From positions 1 to 64,000 of the forward strand of contig BQMO01000016.1 of the NCBI GenBank assembly GCA_022180725.1: 64,000 nt of DNA, in the 5' to 3' direction. Under the pieces are notes generated by a model that did not search any database, was not told where the DNA came from, and saw nothing but the letters and a program-made list of their open reading frames with translations. Numbering within the stretch: position 1 is the first letter of the stretch; each line of letters starts with the position of its first letter. Positions 1 through 8,883 of this stretch are shown one piece after another. The stretch is from Phycisphaerae bacterium. Lineage in GTDB: Bacteria; Planctomycetota; Phycisphaerae; Phycisphaerales; UBA1924. Both the position numbers and the translations under genes were made by a program.

Positions 1-97
1 CCCGGGCCGGCGGCTGAACGTTTGGCGGTGGTCACGGTCCCCATGGGATAGGGTTGGGGGGTTGGGGGGGAGTGTCAAGGAAGGCCGCGGCCGCCTG

Positions 98-1468
98 TCA
101 TTCAGGCCGCGTCACCACCATCGCCGCGCATTGGCCCGCGATGGATTGGCACGTGACGAGCACGGCGCGGAGGGACGCAGGGGCGGACGCGACCTGTTCG
201 GCCCGGACCTTCGCGGGCGTGCCGGCGTGCAGGCGGGCGGGGAGGGTTTGTGTGTGCAGGCACCAGGCGGCGACGGCGGCCTGGACGGAGGCATGCCCGG
301 CGTAGAGGTTGCCCATGAAGGGGGTGAGGGTGACGGCGGGGAGGCTGGCGAGGCGCAGGCCGAAGACTTCGGCGAGGGCGTCGGCCTCGGCGCGGTCGAA
401 GGCCGGCACGCCGCAGCCCTGCGGCACGACGGCGTCAATGTCGGCGGATGTGAGGGCGGCGTCGCGGAGCGCGGAACGAATGGCGGAGGCGAGCGCCTTG
501 GCGGACGCGTCGGTGCCTGATCCCCGATGCAAGGCCGCGGAACTTGATTGGGCGGCCCCGAACCCGGCGAGCGTGGCGTAGACGCGCGCCCCGCGAGCGT
601 TGGCGGCATCCTGGCCTTCGAGCACGAGCAACGCGCCACCCTCGCTCATGAGCGTGCCGGGCGAGGCGGGGTCGAAGGGGCGGATGACATCACTGCCGGT
701 TGAATGGCCGTCGGTCGGGGCGAGGTGGCCTGCGCCGCAGAGGCGGAGGAGGCCGGTGAGGTTGAGTTTGGATTCGGCCCCGCCGGCGATGGCGGCGTCG
801 GCGTTGCCCCGCTCGATGACGCGGGCGGACTCGCCGAGGGAGAGCAGCCCGCTGGCCTCGCCGCAAGTGTGCGTGTTTGAGGGGCCTTCGCACCCGTGGA
901 TGATGGAGACGTGGCAGGCGAGCATGTTGGGGAGGTACTTGAGCATCCAGAGAGGCGGGAGGTTGTTCATGCCCCCCCCGCCGCCGTCTTCCGTACCCCA
1001 GGCGCGCAGAGAGAACCCGCCGGTGCGGTCGCGTGTTTGGGGCGGCGCGGCGGGATCAACCGCGGTGGCCATGGCGGCGGCGAGTTCGGCGGTGTCGGCG
1101 GCGATCAGCCCGGCCCCGATCTGACAGGCGAAGCGGTCGGCTGGGTAGGTCGGAGCAGCCTGACTTGTGTCGGCATGGAAACGCGTCGAGAGGCGGGCGT
1201 CGTCCACGGCGAGTCGCGCCGCGACGACGGCGATCTCTGTATCCCGCGCCATGACCTTGATGGCCTTGCGGTAGGCCTTGGGCATGTGGTCTTTCGTGGG
1301 CAGCTCGCCCACTTGGCCGCCCAGGCGCGAAGGGAACCCGGACGGGTCGAGGGCGGTAATCGGGCCGAGGGCGCTGCGCCCGGCAACCAGACGTTCCCAC
1401 GTCGGTACCATACCCGTGCCCAGCGGGGTGACGGCCCCGATCCCCGTGATGACCACGCGTCGTCGCAT
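98..1468 (-). CDS. Beta-ketoacyl synthase homologue without catalytic triad (chain-length-factor-like)
   Basis: A 456-residue protein with the thiolase-fold architecture of FabF-type ketosynthases: ITGIGAVTPLG at the N terminus, the AIAGGAE strand near residue 228, and the RPFD...SEGGALLVLE segment around 263-284. All three catalytic positions differ by my alignment. The nucleophile Cys is Glu204 (in CGEASG), the first His is Gln350 (in PQGCG), and the second His is Asn387 (in MGNLYAG). Loss of the Cys is known from chain-length factors (KS-beta), which pair with an active KS-alpha. No partner is in the window; the gene's downstream side is the left edge. A longer reading frame exists, but the motif begins at this ATG and TAGACT lies 7 bases before it. 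An inactive partner subunit is likelier than a condensing enzyme. Confidence 0.85.
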   Translation of the reverse strand: MRRRVVITGIGAVTPLGTGMVPTWERLVAGRSALGPITALDPSGFPSRLGGQVGELPTKDHMPKAYRKAIKVMARDTEIAVVAARLAVDDARLSTRFHADTSQAAPTYPADRFACQIGAGLIAADTAELAAAMATAVDPAAPPQTRDRTGGFSLRAWGTEDGGGGGMNNLPPLWMLKYLPNMLACHVSIIHGCEGPSNTHTCGEASGLLSLGESARVIERGNADAAIAGGAESKLNLTGLLRLCGAGHLAPTDGHSTGSDVIRPFDPASPGTLMSEGGALLVLEGQDAANARGARVYATLAGFGAAQSSSAALHRGSGTDASAKALASAIRSALRDAALTSADIDAVVPQGCGVPAFDRAEADALAEVFGLRLASLPAVTLTPFMGNLYAGHASVQAAVAAWCLHTQTLPARLHAGTPAKVRAEQVASAPASLRAVLVTCQSIAGQCAAMVVTRPE

Positions 1469-1475
1469 GCGGGGG

Positions 1476-1481
1476 AGTCTA
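1476..1481 (-). promoter_or_regulatory. TAnnnT -10-like element of the ketosynthase homologue
   Basis: TAGACT ends 7 bases before the ATG at 1468 and there is no purine-rich ribosome site. This fits a leaderless transcript. Confidence 0.5.
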
Positions 1482-1518
1482 TGGGCACGGTGGGACGGTC
1501 GGCCCAAGGAGAATCGCC

Positions 1519-2964
1519 ATGGCACGCTGGATGCTCGCCTTGCTCGCGTGTGTGTGCCTGTGCTGCCCGATGGCCATGGCCCAGGAGGACGAGCCGGACG
1601 TGGCCCCGCCGAAGAAGGAGGTTCACCGGATCGATCCGCCCGACACGCCCGTGGGGCGGCAACTGGCGTGGGTGCTGAAAGTCGTGAACGGGCAGGAGCC
1701 ACTCGGCGACCTGTCGGCACGGTTCAGCACGCGGTTTTTGGAGGTCTACAGCGCGACGGAGATCACCACGACGCTGACGACGCTCCGCAAGACACGGTTC
1801 GGGGACAACACCGTGGACCTCGTGCAACTCAACTCGGAGGACAACGAGGACACGCTGTCGGGGATCATCAACGGAAGGCAGTCGAACCGGTTTTTGTCGG
1901 TGTTCATCGCGCTGGACGAAAAGACCGGGAGGATCGCCGGACTGAAGTTTGACCAGGCGGGGTACTCGTGCGCGGCGGGGGACTGGGAGACGTACGGCGG
2001 GGAGTTCGGACGATTGCGCGGGAACGTGTCGTTCGCGAGTTACGAACTGGTGCCGATGGACGAGGCCGAGCCGACGGGGCCGTACCGGCTGCGGCCCGTG
2101 TACGAGATCACCGAGCGCGACGCGGATTCGGTGAGCACGGCGTACCGGCTGTGGGCGCTGGCGGTGGTGGCGCAGCGCGTGGCCGACGGCAAGGCGGGGT
2201 GGGACGACGCCATCACGATCCGTGACGAGTGGAAGTGCATTCCCGGCGGGCCGACGGCGACGCTGGCCGCGGGGACGACACTGCCCATGCGCGAGGTAGC
2301 ACGGCGGAGCGCGGCGGGGAACGACTCGACAGCGACGGATCACCTGTTCCACACCGCCGGGCGGGACGAGATCGAGGCGTATGTGAAACAGACGTGCAAG
2401 TACCTCGGGCGGACGTTCCCGGTGCTGAGCGTGCGGGAGATGCTGTTCCTGAAGTTGGATACGAAGCCGGACGTTCTGAAGCGGTACGGGGAGAACATGG
2501 CCGAGGTGCGGCGTGAACTGCTGATGCGCGAGGGGATCGCGGCGGGTACGCCGAACTGGGCGGGGCTGGAGGAATGGGAGACGCCGCGCGGGGGTGACAA
2601 GGTCGGGTGGTTCGTGAGCGTGGCGGACCAGTGCCGGGTATGGGCGGACCTGCGCCGGTTGGAGCAGAAGCCGGGCATGGAGGCGTTGGCGGAGGCGACG
2701 CGGATCAACGCGGCGGGTGGCGAGGGGGGGCTGCGGCTGTCACCGGAGCAATGGCCCGACGTGCGATTCGTGGAGGGGGTGGAGCCGGGCGTGCTGAGTT
2801 ACGCATGGCTGCTTCGCCGGGCCGACGGGGCATGGTACACGATGGCGATGACGTGGATCGACACCGAGAAGGATGTCGATGAGGCACGGTTTCTCGACCT
2901 GGCCCGGGCGGGGTTTGAGATTCTCGCGAAGCACGAGTCGAGCACGGCGGGCAGCGCGAAGTGA
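1519..2964 (+). CDS. Secreted ORF12-like serine-hydrolase-fold protein with degenerate active site
   Basis: A 481-residue protein with a signal peptide (residues 1-21, ending AMA). An NTF2-like N-terminal region follows (about 43-145), then a class A beta-lactamase-like region (about 195-470). This order resembles the clavam-pathway ORF12/Cpe family. The conserved landmarks are present but altered: the SxxK motif reads TAYR (207-210), SDN before TATD reads NDS (268-270), and the usual KGGSEPGV reads VEGVEPGV (from 418). The family's VGWF segment is retained at 362-365. The protein therefore probably folds like these hydrolases but lacks their chemistry; a binding role is a guess. AAGGAG lies 7 bases before the ATG, so this gene is translated with a leader. 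It is divergent from the ketosynthase homologue. Confidence 0.85.
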   Translation: MARWMLALLACVCLCCPMAMAQEDEPDVAPPKKEVHRIDPPDTPVGRQLAWVLKVVNGQEPLGDLSARFSTRFLEVYSATEITTTLTTLRKTRFGDNTVDLVQLNSEDNEDTLSGIINGRQSNRFLSVFIALDEKTGRIAGLKFDQAGYSCAAGDWETYGGEFGRLRGNVSFASYELVPMDEAEPTGPYRLRPVYEITERDADSVSTAYRLWALAVVAQRVADGKAGWDDAITIRDEWKCIPGGPTATLAAGTTLPMREVARRSAAGNDSTATDHLFHTAGRDEIEAYVKQTCKYLGRTFPVLSVREMLFLKLDTKPDVLKRYGENMAEVRRELLMREGIAAGTPNWAGLEEWETPRGGDKVGWFVSVADQCRVWADLRRLEQKPGMEALAEATRINAAGGEGGLRLSPEQWPDVRFVEGVEPGVLSYAWLLRRADGAWYTMAMTWIDTEKDVDEARFLDLARAGFEILAKHESSTAGSAK

Positions 2965-3229
2965 GTGACGGCTGGTCGCGGCGAGCGAACGCCCGGCGCG
3001 AGCCGAGGCGTGGTTGTCGGCGTCGGGCCGATGTTTGGCGGCCCATAATTTCGATGAAACCTTCCCCCTAGTGAGGTGCGAATCGGTCCCCCCGGCGTTG
3101 GCGCGGCCTATCGTCCCGCCCCCCGGGTCGATATCTTCGATCGTCTTTCGTTTGGGTTCAGGGGGGAGTGATTCCGGCCGATTCCATGATTCCTGTTGGG
3201 GAGCCGGGGGCAAGAGGGCGCACGCCACG

Positions 3230-4189
3230 ATGTCGGACGCGATGGTTCATTACAAGACCAATGACGAGGTCGAGGGCCTGCGCGTCCTCGGCGAACTCGG
3301 GCATGGCGCGGCGTCGGTGGTGTACCTGGTGCAGGACCCCAAGCGCAAGCAGATCTACGCGCTCAAGCACGTGCACCGGGGCAGTTCGAAGGACGACCGG
3401 TTTCTGCAGCAGGCCCTGTACGAAGCGAAGGTTGCGCAGAAACTCGATCACCCGAACATCCGCAAGATCATCCGCGTCGCGAAGCACGCGAAGATGTTCA
3501 TCCACGTGACGGACGTGTTCCTGGTCATGGAGATGCTCGACGGCATCTCGATGGAGAAGAAACTCCCCAAGACGTTCGACGACGCGGTGACGATCTTCCT
3601 GCAGACGGCGGACGCGCTGCGGCACATGCACTCGCGCGGGTACGTGCACGCGGACATGAAGCCGAACAACATCATGGTGGTGTCGTCGGCGGGCGGCCCG
3701 GTGGCGAAGATCATCGACCTGGGGCAGAGTTGCGAGATCGGGACGATCAAGCCGCGCATCCAGGGGACGCCCGACTACATCGCGCCCGAGCAGGTACACC
3801 GGCGGGCGATCACCGAGCGGACGGACGTGTACAACCTGGGCGCCACGATGTACTTCACGCTCACGGGGAAGACGGTGCCCAACGCGCTGTCGACCAAGCC
3901 CGACTCGCTGATGAACCGGCTGGACGACAAGCTGATCCCCAAGGCCCCGCCGGCGATCAGCCTGAACCCGCGGATTCCGCCGAAACTCAACGAACTCATC
4001 ATGCACTGCGTGGAGATCAACCCCGAGGACCGCCCGGCGTACATGACGTTCGTGCGCGAGCGGCTGGAACTGATCCTCGGGCAGATCCGCTACCGCAACG
4101 AGCAGAGCGGGCTGAACAACAAGAGCAGCAGCGGATCGACGATCGGGTTCATCTACGAAGACGCGGCCAACGGGGGCAAGGCGTCGTAA
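3230..4189 (+). CDS. Cytosolic Ser/Thr protein kinase
   Basis: A 319-residue Hanks-type kinase domain and little else. It shows the glycine loop GHGAASVVY, ATP-binding Lys46 (YALK), a helix-C Glu in YEAKVA, catalytic Asp142 in HADMKPNN, metal-binding Asp163 in DLGQS (DLG instead of DFG), and a GTPDYIAPEQ activation segment end. The catalytic loop is HAD rather than HRD, so it is a non-RD kinase, which often do not need activation-loop phosphorylation. No membrane segment or sensor domain is visible; the tail is Ser/Gly-rich. An in-frame extension reaches back to 3014 but has no kinase features, so I start at the ATG just before the domain. The phosphatase gene begins 18 bases downstream, which suggests paired control of one phosphoprotein set. 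Confidence 0.92.
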   Translation: MSDAMVHYKTNDEVEGLRVLGELGHGAASVVYLVQDPKRKQIYALKHVHRGSSKDDRFLQQALYEAKVAQKLDHPNIRKIIRVAKHAKMFIHVTDVFLVMEMLDGISMEKKLPKTFDDAVTIFLQTADALRHMHSRGYVHADMKPNNIMVVSSAGGPVAKIIDLGQSCEIGTIKPRIQGTPDYIAPEQVHRRAITERTDVYNLGATMYFTLTGKTVPNALSTKPDSLMNRLDDKLIPKAPPAISLNPRIPPKLNELIMHCVEINPEDRPAYMTFVRERLELILGQIRYRNEQSGLNNKSSSGSTIGFIYEDAANGGKAS

Positions 4190-4207
4190 GACCCGGACGG
4201 GGGGCGC

Positions 4208-5113
4208 ATGGCCGGATCATCCCTCGACCTGCGCGATGCCCAAGCCGTCGTGGCGGCGTTGCGCGCCGGGGCCCAGGCCAATCGCGGCGCCGCGTGCCGA
4301 CAAGGCTCGATCGATGCCGTCGCGGCGCCGGGGCGGCTCATCGCCACCGGCGATCTGCACGACAACCCCGTGCACCTGGAGCGGCTGATCCGCCTCGCGG
4401 GCATGGTCGAGGGAGTAAGCCCGGCGGAGCATGGGACCACGCCCTGCCACCTCACCCTGCACGAGATCATCCACGGCGACCGGCTCGTGAACGGGATGGA
4501 CTTCTCGTACCGCGTGATGACCCGCGTGGCGGCGCTGAAGGCGCGCTACCCCGCGCACGTGCACGTGCTGCTGGGGAACCACGAACTCGCACAGATGCAG
4601 AAGACGGGGATCGTCAAGGACGGGGTGAAGAGCGTCGAGGCGTTCTCGGCGGGGCTGGAGTATGTCTTCGGCGAAGAAGCGCCGGCGGTGGCCGGGGCGG
4701 TGGACGAGTTCGTGCGGAGCATGCCGCTGGCGTTGCGGCTGCACACGCCGCGCGGGGACATCCTGTGCGCACACAGCCTGCCCCCCGCGGCATCGATGGG
4801 GCGGTTCGACACGACGATCCTCACGCGCGACCTGACGGACGATGACTACGCCCCGCGGCAGGGGGCGGCCCACCTGATGGTGTGGGGTCGCGGGTACGAC
4901 GCGGAAGGGCTGGAGGATCTCGTGGAGCGGTGGGGTGTGTACCTGTTCATCCTCGGGCACGAGAAGGCCCCCGAGGGCGTGGTGTTCGTGCCGCCCAACG
5001 CGGTGGTGCTCAACAGCGACCACGAGAAGGGCGTGTATCTTCCCATCGACCTGTCGGCCCCGCCCACGCCCGAGGGCGCGGTCGGGCTGGTCAAGCATCT
5101 CGCACGGGACTGA
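4208..5113 (+). CDS. Metallophosphatase (PPP/calcineurin-like)
   Basis: A 301-residue protein with the metal-site motifs of calcineurin-like phosphoesterases in order: GDLHDN, a HGDR segment in place of GDxxDRG, GNHE, an ILCAHS histidine and a final GHE near the C terminus. No signal peptide or membrane helix is visible. The gene follows the Ser/Thr kinase by 18 bases on the same strand and is probably cotranscribed, so protein phosphatase is the most natural role. A nucleotide phosphatase cannot be excluded from motifs alone. Confidence 0.88.
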   Translation: MAGSSLDLRDAQAVVAALRAGAQANRGAACRQGSIDAVAAPGRLIATGDLHDNPVHLERLIRLAGMVEGVSPAEHGTTPCHLTLHEIIHGDRLVNGMDFSYRVMTRVAALKARYPAHVHVLLGNHELAQMQKTGIVKDGVKSVEAFSAGLEYVFGEEAPAVAGAVDEFVRSMPLALRLHTPRGDILCAHSLPPAASMGRFDTTILTRDLTDDDYAPRQGAAHLMVWGRGYDAEGLEDLVERWGVYLFILGHEKAPEGVVFVPPNAVVLNSDHEKGVYLPIDLSAPPTPEGAVGLVKHLARD

Positions 5114-5148
5114 ACGATCGCGGTGCATCGTGCCATGATGGGCGGCGG

Positions 5149-5154
5149 TATCGT
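5149..5154 (+). promoter_or_regulatory. TAnnnT -10-like element before the zinc-ribbon membrane protein
   Basis: TATCGT ends 5 bases before a GTG at 5160. It supports that GTG as the start and suggests a promoter separate from the phosphatase gene. Confidence 0.45.
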
Positions 5155-5159
5155 TGCTT

Positions 5160-6113
5160 GTGGACCCGCTGACGCCGACATGCCCGCGATGCGGCTACGA
5201 CCTTTCGGCGGCGACGCTGAAGTGGGAGGAAGCCTGCCCGCTCGAGGGGTCGTGCTGGGAGTGCGGCCTGGGGCTGCGCTGGGCGGACGTGCTGCGGGCG
5301 GACCGCCGGGCCGACGAACGGCACGTGGAGCACGCGAAGGGCGCGTGGGCGACGTGGGTGGCGGCGTGGCGGTCGCTGCTGTGGGCGCTGTGCCCGCCCG
5401 TGTTCTGGGCGCGGGTGAGGCTGGAGTGCTGGGTGGTGCCGCGTCGGCTGGCGGTATGGGTGGCCGTGGTGTTCGGCACGCTGTGGGCGGTGAACGGCGT
5501 GGTGTCGTGGGTGGAACTCGGCGCGCGGTTCGGGTGGACGTGGAGTACGTTCCTTGATATTGATGCGGCGCAGGCGTGGGTCGCGCCGGCGGGTGCGTTC
5601 GTGCGGCGCTGGCAGTCGCTCGGGCCGATCCGGATGACGTTCGCGCCCTTCTGGCGCGACACGGCGTGGGGACCGGGGTATGCGCCGCTGCTCGCGTGTT
5701 CGCTGGTGTTCCCGCTGCTGATGCTGGTGCTCGCGGCGACGCGGGCGCGGGCGAAGGTACGACCGGTGCACGTCCTGCGGGCAGCGATCTTCGGGCTAGC
5801 GTGGCTGGGGCCGTACTTGCTGCTGGTGATGGCCCTTCGGGTGTTCATGGCGGCGGTGGTCGCCGGGCCGCGGGCGGGATGGATGTACATCTCACTCGGG
5901 GGACGGATGTACGACGTGCTTTCCATGGCGTACTACGCGAGCGTGCTACTCGGACTGGGGTGGATTGCGTGGTGGTGGTGGTGCGTGCTGGCACGAGGGT
6001 GGAGGATCGAGCACCCCGGTCGGGCGTGGCTCTCGGCGCTAACGGCGGGACTGCTGACGGCGGCGATCATCCTGGCGTTGGACCGGCATCTGCTGTACCT
6101 GCTCGTGACATGA
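5160..6113 (+). CDS. Zinc-ribbon multi-pass membrane protein
   Basis: About 317 residues. The N terminus carries a four-cysteine zinc ribbon (CPRCGYDL, then CxxxxxxCWEC), followed by roughly six hydrophobic segments rich in Trp, Leu and Val. The CPxCGYDL signature at the start of membrane proteins is common in Phycisphaerae. No enzymatic motif is visible and I do not assign a function. The start could also be the TTG at 5154; the GTG at 5160 is preferred because TATCGT sits 5 bases upstream. Confidence 0.8.
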   Translation: MDPLTPTCPRCGYDLSAATLKWEEACPLEGSCWECGLGLRWADVLRADRRADERHVEHAKGAWATWVAAWRSLLWALCPPVFWARVRLECWVVPRRLAVWVAVVFGTLWAVNGVVSWVELGARFGWTWSTFLDIDAAQAWVAPAGAFVRRWQSLGPIRMTFAPFWRDTAWGPGYAPLLACSLVFPLLMLVLAATRARAKVRPVHVLRAAIFGLAWLGPYLLLVMALRVFMAAVVAGPRAGWMYISLGGRMYDVLSMAYYASVLLGLGWIAWWWWCVLARGWRIEHPGRAWLSALTAGLLTAAIILALDRHLLYLLVT

Positions 6114-6147
6114 GGGCGTTGGAGTCGGCGCGGGGGCGAAGCCGCCA

Positions 6148-6153
6148 TACGCT
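6148..6153 (+). promoter_or_regulatory. TAnnnT -10-like element of glyA
   Basis: TACGCT ends 6 bases before the glyA ATG, with no Shine-Dalgarno sequence between. Confidence 0.5.
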
Positions 6154-6159
6154 CCGGGC

Positions 6160-7464
6160 ATGGCACACAACGCGACCGTAGCGGGCACCCTGGAGTACCT
6201 TCGCAGCCGAGACCCGAAGGTGGGCGAGTTGATCGCGCTGGAGGCGGGTCGGCAGGCGAGCACGATCGAACTGATCGCGAGCGAGAACCACGTTTCGGCG
6301 GCGGTGATGCTGGCGATGGGGACATGCCTGACGAACAAGTACGCCGAGGGGTATCCCGGCGCGCGGTATTACGGCGGGTGCGTGCACCACGACGCGCTCG
6401 AGACGCTGGCGCGGGAGCGGGCGTGCGCGATGTTCGGGGCGAGGTTCGCGAACGTCCAGCCGCACAGCGGGGCGCAGGCGAACCAGGCAGCGATGATGGC
6501 GATGATGGAGCCGGGGGACACCTTCGCGAGCCTGGTGCTCAAGGATGGGGGGCACCTCAGCCACGGGATGAAGATCAACTTCAGCGGGCGGTTTTTCCGT
6601 CCCGTGCACTACCCACTGCACTACGACAAGGCGCACGCGGACTATGAGCGGATCGATTACGACGCGGTGCGGCGGGTGTGCCTGGAGGCGAGGCCGAAGA
6701 TGCTGCTGTGCGGGTACTCGGCGTACCCGCGGGTGATCGACTTCGCGAAGTTCCGTTCGATCGCGGACGAGTGCGGGGCGGTGCTGATGGCGGACGTGGC
6801 GCACATCGCGGGGCTGATCGTGGGCGGGGCGCACCCCAGCCCGTTCCCGCACGCGCACATCGTGACGACGACGACGCACAAGACGCTGCGCGGGCCGCGG
6901 GGCGGACTGATCCTGACCAATGACGAGGAGATCGCGAAGAAGATCGACAAGGCGGTGTTCCCCGGGGCGCAGGGCGGCCCCTTGATGCACGTGATCGCGA
7001 GCAAGGCGGTGGCGTTCGGGGAGTGCCTGGAGCCGTCGTTCAAGGAGTACGCCTCGCGCGTCGTGCGGAACGCGAAGGCACTCTCGGGGGCGCTGATGAA
7101 GCGGGGGTATCGCTGCACGACGGGGGGAACGGATAACCACCTGATGCTGGTGGACCTGCGGGCGCGGGCCGAGGCGCTGACGGGCGCCGACGCGGAGAAG
7201 TGGCTGGAGCGCGCGGGGATCATCTGCAACAAGAACGGGATCCCGGATGATCCCAGGCCGCCGCGGGTGACGAGCGGCGTTCGGCTGGGGACGCCGGCGG
7301 TGACGACGCGCGGGCTGAACGAGTCGCACATGGACACGATCGCGGGGTGGATCGACCGGGTGCTGAGCGCGGGGCTGAAGGGCGAGAACGAACTGGCCGG
7401 GGAGTGCGAGGCCGTGCGGCGCGAGGTCGCGGCGTTGTGCGCGGCGAACCCCTTGCCGTCGTAG
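6160..7464 (+). CDS. glyA: Serine hydroxymethyltransferase
   Basis: A 434-residue, full-length fold-type I PLP enzyme that interconverts serine and glycine with tetrahydrofolate and supplies one-carbon units. Diagnostic segments are [10 protein letters not shown] near the N terminus, [32 protein letters not shown] and the PLP-lysine motif [14 protein letters not shown]. All key elements are present. The gene has a TACGCT hexamer 6 bases before the ATG and no obvious ribosome site, so it is a candidate leaderless gene. Confidence 0.98.
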   Translation: MAHNATVAGTLEYLRSRDPKVGELIALEAGRQASTIELIASENHVSAAVMLAMGTCLTNKYAEGYPGARYYGGCVHHDALETLARERACAMFGARFANVQPHSGAQANQAAMMAMMEPGDTFASLVLKDGGHLSHGMKINFSGRFFRPVHYPLHYDKAHADYERIDYDAVRRVCLEARPKMLLCGYSAYPRVIDFAKFRSIADECGAVLMADVAHIAGLIVGGAHPSPFPHAHIVTTTTHKTLRGPRGGLILTNDEEIAKKIDKAVFPGAQGGPLMHVIASKAVAFGECLEPSFKEYASRVVRNAKALSGALMKRGYRCTTGGTDNHLMLVDLRARAEALTGADAEKWLERAGIICNKNGIPDDPRPPRVTSGVRLGTPAVTTRGLNESHMDTIAGWIDRVLSAGLKGENELAGECEAVRREVAALCAANPLPS

Positions 7465-7480
7465 TTCGGGAGTGAACAGC

Positions 7481-7870
7481 ATGCGGCCTCTCTCGCCTCG
7501 GCACGTCCTCGGCACGCGGGTGATCGTCCTGTGGGCGCTGCGCGTCGTGAGTGTCGTGCTCGTGGCGGTTGGGTTGTACCTGGTGATCAAGCGCGTGCTC
7601 TTTGCCTTTATTTCGGGCATGGGTTTCATGAACATGCTGACAACATGGGAAGGGGTCGGGGAGGAACACTCGCTGTACCGCGGCCTGGCGTTCATGGCGG
7701 TGGGTGGCACGTTGGCGGCGATATCCGGCGTGCTGGCCATATGGATCATCCCGGCGATGGCGTACATGTGCCCGAAGTGCGGATACGAGCCGCCCACACG
7801 TGACGACCCATCACGATGCCCGGAGTGCGGGCTGGATGGAGTGTTCTCAACCGAGGAGCGTGAGCCATGA
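7481..7870 (+). CDS. Small membrane protein with C-terminal zinc ribbon
   Basis: About 129 residues with two hydrophobic segments (roughly residues 15-45 and 70-95) and a C-terminal zinc ribbon (CPKCGYE...CPECG). It mirrors the 5160 gene, which has the ribbon at the other end. GGGAG lies 8 bases before the ATG at 7481; a GTG at 7472 in the same frame is the alternative. The stop overlaps the next start by 4 bases (ATGA), so the two are translationally coupled. Function unknown. Confidence 0.75.
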   Translation: MRPLSPRHVLGTRVIVLWALRVVSVVLVAVGLYLVIKRVLFAFISGMGFMNMLTTWEGVGEEHSLYRGLAFMAVGGTLAAISGVLAIWIIPAMAYMCPKCGYEPPTRDDPSRCPECGLDGVFSTEEREP

Positions 7871-8880
7871 GCGGAGCGATGTCGCGGCGTGCGGCGTGCG
7901 GCGCGATTGTCGGAGCGGCGGCGGGCCTGGCCGCGGGGTGCGCCGCGACCGAACCGAGCGCCCCTCCGCCGCGACCAGCGCCGACCCCCCCACCGCCTTC
8001 TTTGCCGCCGGCTCGCCCGCCTGCCGCGCCAATCCCCCGTGCGCCGACGCCGAACTCGAACCCACCGAAACTGGTTTCTCGCCTGAAGCCTGTGTTCGAT
8101 TGCACGCTGTGGTCGGACAAACCCGGGGGGCTGCTGCCCGGGTGCGAGCGGGTGTACCTGACGGACCGGGCGTGGCGTCGGAGCGATCATGAGACGTGCG
8201 CCCCGTACGACCCGCTCCGATGGGAGCGGTACCTGCAATCGCTGCCGCCCGGCGCGCTGCTGGTGATCGACGAAGAGTGCCTGAAGGACAGCCCGTTTGT
8301 ATATGGACGTGAGACGGCGATGCGTGAACTGGAGCAGCGGCTGGAACTGCACCGGGTGGTGCGGCGGGTGCGGCCGGACGTGGTGAACAGCGACTGCTGC
8401 GGCCCGCTCCCCCAGGCCAACCAGCCGGCGTATGTGTGGAACGACGCGGGCCAACTGAAGAAACTGCGGGAGAGCAACGACCTGACGATGGCGGCGGCGA
8501 GGCCTTGGCTGAAGGCGTTGACGGTCGAGGTTTACTTCACCCCGCGTGAGGGCAAACCCATCCGGGCGTCGTACCGCGACGACGTGGAGGCAATCATCGC
8601 GGGCAACGCCGCGGAGGCCCGGCGGTTCACGGACGGTCGGCCCGTGTACGCGCTGGTGTGGCTGCGGAGCAAGGGCGAGGCGGGACGCGGGTGGAGCCGC
8701 TACTTCGGCGACGAGGTGGCGCGGTTCATCCTCGACGAGAGCGTGCGGCTGTACGACGGGGTCATCCTGTGGGACCGCACCTTTACCGAAGACGGGAAGG
8801 ACCTGGGCACGAAGCGGTTCGACCCGAGCGACCCGGCCATGGCGATGATGCTGCGGTGGCTGCGGGAGCGCGAGCGGTAG
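7867..8880 (+). CDS. Putative lipoprotein, unknown function
   Basis: A 337-residue protein with a lipoprotein signal (LAAGC at about 21-25), a Pro-rich linker of some 40 residues and a globular domain from about 70. The domain has alternating hydrophobic strands such as LLVIDEE, YALVWLR and GVILWDRTF, which suggest a beta/alpha barrel hydrolase fold. I see no motif that fixes a family. It is coupled by ATGA overlap to the preceding zinc-ribbon membrane protein and convergent with the anti-sigma gene, 3 bases apart. Confidence 0.78.
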   Translation: MSGAMSRRAACGAIVGAAAGLAAGCAATEPSAPPPRPAPTPPPPSLPPARPPAAPIPRAPTPNSNPPKLVSRLKPVFDCTLWSDKPGGLLPGCERVYLTDRAWRRSDHETCAPYDPLRWERYLQSLPPGALLVIDEECLKDSPFVYGRETAMRELEQRLELHRVVRRVRPDVVNSDCCGPLPQANQPAYVWNDAGQLKKLRESNDLTMAAARPWLKALTVEVYFTPREGKPIRASYRDDVEAIIAGNAAEARRFTDGRPVYALVWLRSKGEAGRGWSRYFGDEVARFILDESVRLYDGVILWDRTFTEDGKDLGTKRFDPSDPAMAMMLRWLRERER

Positions 8881-8883
8881 CGT

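Noticed and set aside
1..97. Gene or RNA at the left edge
   Set aside because: Only GC-rich sequence with a G run is visible; no start, motif or structure supports a feature.
1469..1720. N-terminal extension of the ketosynthase homologue reading frame
   Set aside because: The conserved sequence starts at the ATG at 1468, the extension is Pro/Arg-rich shadow sequence, and it would overlap the divergent gene at 1519.
2965..3229. Promoter or small gene between the ORF12-like gene and the kinase
   Set aside because: The 265 bases show no TAnnnT hexamer at a useful position and no convincing small frame; the in-frame kinase extension lacks domain features.
6114..6159. Glycine riboswitch before glyA
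   Set aside because: Only 46 bases separate glyA from the previous gene and no aptamer-like structure is visible.
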